Made by a program: the position numbers and the translations under genes. From assembly GCF_000254135.1 (NCBI RefSeq), contig NZ_AINS01000003.1:1-64000 (forward strand): DNA of 64,000 bases, read 5' to 3'. Under the pieces are notes generated by a model. It did no database searches, was not told where the DNA came from, and worked only from the letters and a program-made list of their open reading frames with translations. How positions within the stretch are numbered: the first letter of the stretch is position 1; each line of letters begins with the position of its first letter. This stretch comes from Campylobacter coli LMG 9860 (GTDB taxonomy: Bacteria > Campylobacterota > Campylobacteria > Campylobacterales > Campylobacteraceae). This document shows positions 59,863 through 64,000 of this stretch, piece by piece.

Positions 59863-61365
59863 ATGGCAAATCTTTATTTGATGAGATCTAGGAGTGATGA
59901 GTTAAATACATTAGTCACCACGAAATTATTGAAAAACTATAGCAAGATATATAAAAATATAGCTATTTACTGTCCTGTGATTTATGTACATCGTATCCCT
60001 GTTTTGCAAGGATGGCTTGAGGAATTTGATATTAAGCAAACTTTGAAAAATGCTTATAGTTTTACTTTTAGAGAAGCTATGGAAGAATTTAGCAAAGATC
60101 CGCATAGTTTTTTCAATACTATCTTAGAAGAGTATGAGGAATTAAATCGTAAATATGATTTTGTTCTTGTTAATAGTTTTTGCGAATTTGGAATACTTGA
60201 TGGTTTTGATTTGAGTATAAAATTGGCTAAAAATCTTAACACTCCTATAGCGGCTATTATTAATAATGAGGATAAATTAATAGCTCAAAAATATTTTGAT
60301 GAAGCTTTAGATGGTAGAGATTATGCTTTGATTAGTGAAAATTTTAATTTTGAAGAAATGCATAAGTTGCAAGCTTATGATTTTATGACTCCGCATCGTT
60401 TTAAATATGAACTCATTAAAAAAAGTGTTAAAAATAAAAAAACCGTTGTTTTACCAGAAAGCAATGATGAAAGAATTTTAAAAGCAGTTGAAATTTTACT
60501 TAAAAGTAGTGTAGTGGATCTTATTTTATTGGGCGATGAGCAAGATATCAAACAAAAAGCCGATGAATTGGCACTTGATTTAACCGCAGTAAAAATACTC
60601 AATCCGCTTCATTCAGAATATAACGAAGAATTTGCCACTTTGTTATATGAAGCAAGAAAATCTAAAGGAATGAGCCTTGAAGAGGCTAAAGAATTGGTTA
60701 AAGATAGGACTTATTTTGGAACCTTGTTGATACATAGTGGGAAAGCTGATGCTATGGTAAGTGGAGCATCTACTACGACAGCTGAAACTATTCGTCCTGC
60801 GCTTCAGATTATCAAAACTCAAGAGGGTGTTGACTCTGTTTCGGGAATTTTCTTTATGGGGCTTGATGATAAGGTTTTAGCTTTTGCAGACTGTGCTGTA
60901 AATCCAAATCCAAATGCCGAGCAACTCGCCACTAGTGCTTATGTAAGTGCTATGACTGCAAAGTCTTTTGGTATCGAGCCAAGGATAGCTTTGCTTTCTT
61001 ATTCTAGTGGAGATAGCGGTAAGGGTGAGAGTGTAGATCTTGTTAAAGAAGCTTTAAGAATTGCTAAAGAAAAATATCCAGAATTAAATATCGATGGCCC
61101 TATGCAATTTGATTGTGCTTATGATCCTAAAACTGCTGCTAAAAAAATGCCAAATTCTAAGATAGCAGGTAATGTAAATGTATATATCTTTCCTGATCTT
61201 GACGCTGCAAATATTTGCTATAAGGCTGTGCAAAGAACAGCAAATGCTTTGGCAATCGGTCCTATTTTGCAAGGACTTAAAAAACCTGTAAATGATTTAA
61301 GTCGTGGATGTTTGGTTGATGATATAGTAGATACGGTTATTTTAAGTGCTATACAAGCACAATAA
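59863..61365 (+). CDS. pta: Phosphate acetyltransferase
   Basis: Converts acetyl-CoA and phosphate to acetyl phosphate. The C-terminal catalytic domain begins near residue 185 (NKKTVVLPESNDERILKA) and carries MVSGASTTTAETIRPALQ and LLSYSSGDSGKG. The N-terminal part is a shortened DRTGG-less P-loop-like domain; total 500 residues, shorter than the 700-residue E. coli enzyme. 13 bases before ackA. Confidence 0.93.
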   Translation: MANLYLMRSRSDELNTLVTTKLLKNYSKIYKNIAIYCPVIYVHRIPVLQGWLEEFDIKQTLKNAYSFTFREAMEEFSKDPHSFFNTILEEYEELNRKYDFVLVNSFCEFGILDGFDLSIKLAKNLNTPIAAIINNEDKLIAQKYFDEALDGRDYALISENFNFEEMHKLQAYDFMTPHRFKYELIKKSVKNKKTVVLPESNDERILKAVEILLKSSVVDLILLGDEQDIKQKADELALDLTAVKILNPLHSEYNEEFATLLYEARKSKGMSLEEAKELVKDRTYFGTLLIHSGKADAMVSGASTTTAETIRPALQIIKTQEGVDSVSGIFFMGLDDKVLAFADCAVNPNPNAEQLATSAYVSAMTAKSFGIEPRIALLSYSSGDSGKGESVDLVKEALRIAKEKYPELNIDGPMQFDCAYDPKTAAKKMPNSKIAGNVNVYIFPDLDAANICYKAVQRTANALAIGPILQGLKKPVNDLSRGCLVDDIVDTVILSAIQAQ

Positions 61366-61378
61366 GAAAGGAAAGTGA

Positions 61379-62569
61379 ATGAAGATTTTAGTTTTAAATT
61401 CAGGCTCTTCATCTGTTAAATTTAAATTTTTTGATGATAAAGTGGTTAAAGCCAGTGGTTTGGTAGAAAAAATTGGAGAAGAAAAATCAAAAGTCATACT
61501 AAAAAATGCCTTAAATGATGAAACATTCGAAAGAGAACTTCCTATAAAAAATCACGAACATGGATTGCAAATTGTCAACGAGCTTTTTAAAGAATCTGGA
61601 ATTTTGGAAGATTTAAATGCTTTAGATGGCTGTGGTCATCGCATAGTGCATGGAGGAAGAAATTTAAGCGAGCATTGTTTAGTGGATGATTATGTTCTTA
61701 AAGAGATAGATAGGGTTAGTATTTTTGCTCCTTTGCATAATCCTGCGCATTTAGCAGGTATAAAAACAATGATCAAAGCTGCACCTAGTGTTGCTAATGC
61801 AGCTATTTTTGATACAGCTTTTCATCGCACTATGCCTGATTTTGCTTATATGTATGCTTTGCCTTATGATTTTTATGATAAGCACAATATAAGAAGATAT
61901 GGTTTCCATGGTACTTCTCACGCTTTTGTGAGTGCTAGGGCAGCCCAATTACTTGGAAAAAATAAAGAGGATTTAAACGCAATTTCAGCACATCTTGGAA
62001 ATGGTGCGAGTGTTTGTGCTATTGAGGGAGGTAAAAGTATAGACACTTCCATGGGTTTTACTCCTCTTGAAGGTCTTGTTATGGGAACTCGCTGTGGTGA
62101 TTTAGACCCTGCAATTTTGCCATTTATTAGCCATCTTAAGGGTTTAACAATAGAAGAAATTGATACTTTGCTTAATAAAAAAAGCGGACTTTATGGAATT
62201 TGCGGTTCTAACGATTTTAGAGATATAGGAGCAAAAATCGAGCAAGGTGATGATAGGGCACGTTTAGCTTTTGATATGTTTTGTTATCGCCTTTTAAAAT
62301 ATATAGGGGCTTATTTTACGGTTTTACCTAGAACTGACGCTATTATTTTTACAGGCGGTATAGGTGAAAATGCTGTTTTAGTTCGCCAAAAAGTTTGTGA
62401 AAGATTATCTCATCTTGGTGTTGAGCTTGATATAGAATTAAACAACAAAAAAGCAAGCTGTGAAAGAATGATTAGTACTGCCAATTCTAAGGTAAAGATT
62501 TTTATCGTTCCTACAGATGAAGAACTTGAGATTGCCAGAATCACAGAAGAGTTGATAAACAAAAGCTAA
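61379..62569 (+). CDS. ackA: Acetate kinase
   Basis: Makes ATP and acetate from acetyl phosphate; with pta it forms the overflow acetate pathway of this sugar-poor metabolism. Signature LVLNSGSSSVKFKFF at the start, FDTAFHRTMP and GFHGTSHAFVS, HLGNGASVCAI, all intact in 396 residues. GAAAGGAAAG precedes the ATG. Confidence 0.97.
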   Translation: MKILVLNSGSSSVKFKFFDDKVVKASGLVEKIGEEKSKVILKNALNDETFERELPIKNHEHGLQIVNELFKESGILEDLNALDGCGHRIVHGGRNLSEHCLVDDYVLKEIDRVSIFAPLHNPAHLAGIKTMIKAAPSVANAAIFDTAFHRTMPDFAYMYALPYDFYDKHNIRRYGFHGTSHAFVSARAAQLLGKNKEDLNAISAHLGNGASVCAIEGGKSIDTSMGFTPLEGLVMGTRCGDLDPAILPFISHLKGLTIEEIDTLLNKKSGLYGICGSNDFRDIGAKIEQGDDRARLAFDMFCYRLLKYIGAYFTVLPRTDAIIFTGGIGENAVLVRQKVCERLSHLGVELDIELNNKKASCERMISTANSKVKIFIVPTDEELEIARITEELINKS

Positions 62570-62580
62570 GAGCTTTTGTT
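62558..62580 (+). terminator. Terminator after ackA
   Basis: AACAAAAGCT (62558-62567) and AGCTTTTGTT (62571-62580) form a perfect 10-base stem overlapping the ackA stop codon and followed by TTAA. Confidence 0.7.
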
Positions 62581-62642
62581 TTAACCCAAATTTAATTTTC
62601 TTTAGATAGTATTTTAAACTAAAAATTTAAAAGTGTAAAAAT

Positions 62643-63134
62643 ATGAAAAAATTTAAAGATTTTAGTTGTAATTTTCTTTTTAAGATATCCGATCAACCTG
62701 TTCTTTTGCGTGATTTGCTTGAGGCTAATGCTTTGTTTAATGATGGAATGCTTGTGGATCCTTCCAAGCTTAATTTTAATTTTAAAATTTTAAATTCTTA
62801 TATATATTTTGGAATTTTTTGTGCTTTGGTTTTATTACCATTATTACTCATTACGCATTATCTTTTTACTCGCCTTGATTTTCATATCAGTATTATCAGC
62901 GCTGTAGCGGTTACCGCATGTGTTTTTATTTCTTATGATATTTTTAAGGTTTATGCTCGTAAAATGATTTCAAAAAAATTAATACAAAAAGCATGGGCTT
63001 TGCACTTTCCTTATTTTTCATATGAAAAATATTCTATTATGGCTGGAAATTTTTATAAAGAAGCCTTAAAAGAAGAAATTCCAAAGGCAAATTTAGAACA
63101 ATATGTTTTAGAAAAAATCATTCATTCTAAATAA
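62643..63134 (+). CDS. Small inner-membrane protein of unknown function
   Basis: 163 residues with two adjacent membrane helices (about residues 50-72 and 79-97: YFGIFCALVLLPLLLI and ISIISAVAVTACVFISYDIF) and basic cytoplasmic ends. I do not recognise the family; position matches Cj0691. It overlaps the convergent FtsL-like gene by 13 bases. Confidence 0.75.
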   Translation: MKKFKDFSCNFLFKISDQPVLLRDLLEANALFNDGMLVDPSKLNFNFKILNSYIYFGIFCALVLLPLLLITHYLFTRLDFHISIISAVAVTACVFISYDIFKVYARKMISKKLIQKAWALHFPYFSYEKYSIMAGNFYKEALKEEIPKANLEQYVLEKIIHSK

Positions 63135-63961
63135 TCTAAAATTTGATTTTGAAAGCGCATGATTTCTAAGCGTCTTTTTAAATCTTTATTTTCTTCATCA
63201 AGTACGCTTTCTTCTACTCTTAAAGTGGCAATTTCTCGGCTAAGATAGTAAATTTGATTTCTTATATAAATTTGTGGTACAAATAAAACAAGAGCAAAGC
63301 TGACAAATAATACGGCAAAAAGTAAGTGATTGAAATTGAGATTTTTATCTTCTTTAGTAGCATTACTAAATCCTTCTAGTAATACATTTTTAACCTTTTG
63401 TGTATCTTCATCATGTTCTGTTTTAATGGGTTGAATTTCGGATTTTTCAATCTCTATTTTTACTTCTTGAGTTTGTATTTTTTTTTGTAAATTTTCTAGA
63501 CTTTGTTTTATATCGGGTTTTGGGTCAGTTTGCGTGGGTTGAATCTTGTTATTTTGTATTTTTTTGATTTCTATTTGCTTGTCTGTATGCAAATGTTTTT
63601 CTTGAGTATTGTGTGTGTTTTTATTTTGTATACCTTGAATTTCTTTTTTTTTCAGAAAAGAAAAAAGTTTTTTTGTTTTTTTCTTTTTTGATTCTTGATT
63701 TTTGTTTTTTTCTTTTATTTTGGAAAAAATTTTTTTAGCTAAAGACTGCTTTTCTTCCAATTTAACATTTATCAAATCTTCTTTTAAGTATATATTTGAT
63801 TTTTTTGTATATTCTAACTCATAGTCTTCTTCTATTTCATCCAAGAAATGATTTGAGCGTTTTTTAAAGCGGCGTCTTAAAATATCATCACTAGAGATTT
63901 CTTCTTTTAAATCATCATCTAAAGGCTTACCTTGATTAACAGCGCGAGAAAATTTAAGCAT
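63122..63961 (-). CDS. FtsL-like division protein with long charged N-terminal tail (start uncertain)
   Basis: 279 residues from the ATG at 63961, but the frame stays open to the window edge, so the real start may be upstream. Residues 1-205 are rich in Lys, Glu and Gln with low complexity. One membrane helix (about 211-229) is followed by a short coiled coil (SREIATLRVEESVLDEENKDL), the FtsL layout. In C. jejuni the next gene upstream is rsmH, whose usual partner is ftsL. Two A9 runs lie in the tail. Function is inferred. Confidence 0.6.
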   Translation of the reverse strand: MLKFSRAVNQGKPLDDDLKEEISSDDILRRRFKKRSNHFLDEIEEDYELEYTKKSNIYLKEDLINVKLEEKQSLAKKIFSKIKEKNKNQESKKKKTKKLFSFLKKKEIQGIQNKNTHNTQEKHLHTDKQIEIKKIQNNKIQPTQTDPKPDIKQSLENLQKKIQTQEVKIEIEKSEIQPIKTEHDEDTQKVKNVLLEGFSNATKEDKNLNFNHLLFAVLFVSFALVLFVPQIYIRNQIYYLSREIATLRVEESVLDEENKDLKRRLEIMRFQNQILDYLE

Positions 63962-64000
63962 TTTCTGGCGTATGTTTTGTTTTTCTTTTAAGAAATCATC

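Overview
The window is AT-rich, densely packed bacterial DNA whose genes and order match Campylobacter, most likely C. jejuni (C. coli not excluded). The signs are the order hypF-hypBCDEA, ilvC-dprA-ruvX, adk-aspS-nadK-recN, lptC-lptA-engB-PBP2, era-hslU-hslV-rplI-argG, lptB-rpoN-dcuB and ispG-flgH-pta-ackA; the long G tracts used as phase-variation switches; and Campylobacter-only families (DUF2920, DUF2972). No tRNA, rRNA, CRISPR array or insertion sequence was seen. No gene-free stretch exceeds 300 bases; the longest is 222 bases at 18702-18923.

Layout. 1-1197: 3' part of a phase-variable DUF2920 hydrolase-like gene (G9, ON). 1287-10449: a MATE exporter, a YgjP-type protease and the NiFe-hydrogenase maturation genes, including a HypF-related protein just upstream of hypF. 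10471-11514: an HsdR-like nuclease gene broken by one stop codon, between hypA and holA. 11607-33210: housekeeping genes (holA, rnr, ilvC, dprA, aspS, recN, the response regulator cbrR) and an envelope operon (lytic transglycosylase, RlpA, KdsC, LptC, LptA, EngB, MreD-like, PBP2). 33243-41143, minus strand: pepP, a PilN/PilO-like pair, era, hslUV, rplI, argG. 41283-50420: S4 protein, tsaE, lptB, rpoN, dcuB, uvrB, two small genes, a pseudopilin and priA.

50404-57776, minus strand, is the most unusual part. Between priA and ispG lies a complete set for making an O-methyl phosphoramidate (MeOPN) donor: glutamine kinase, phosphoglutamine cytidylyltransferase, gamma-glutamyl-CDP-amidate hydrolase, CDP-amidate kinase and two methyltransferases, together with one DUF2972 (CipA-like) transferase. 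In well-studied strains these biosynthetic genes lie inside the capsule locus; here they surround the cipA-type gene. One methyltransferase is switched OFF by a G8 tract and would be restored by G9.

57903-64000: ispG, flgH with a clear sigma-54 promoter, pta-ackA, a small membrane protein and an FtsL-like protein with a very long N-terminal tail.

Two wider patterns stand out. First, periplasmic proteins here carry bacterial N-glycosylation sequons (D/E-X-N-X-S/T): seven in the linker of the deacetylase at 15647, three in PBP2 and two in LptC. Second, envelope and surface functions (LPS transport, cell wall, MeOPN, flagellum, pilus-like parts) make up a large share of the window, and rpoN lies in the same window as its target flgH.
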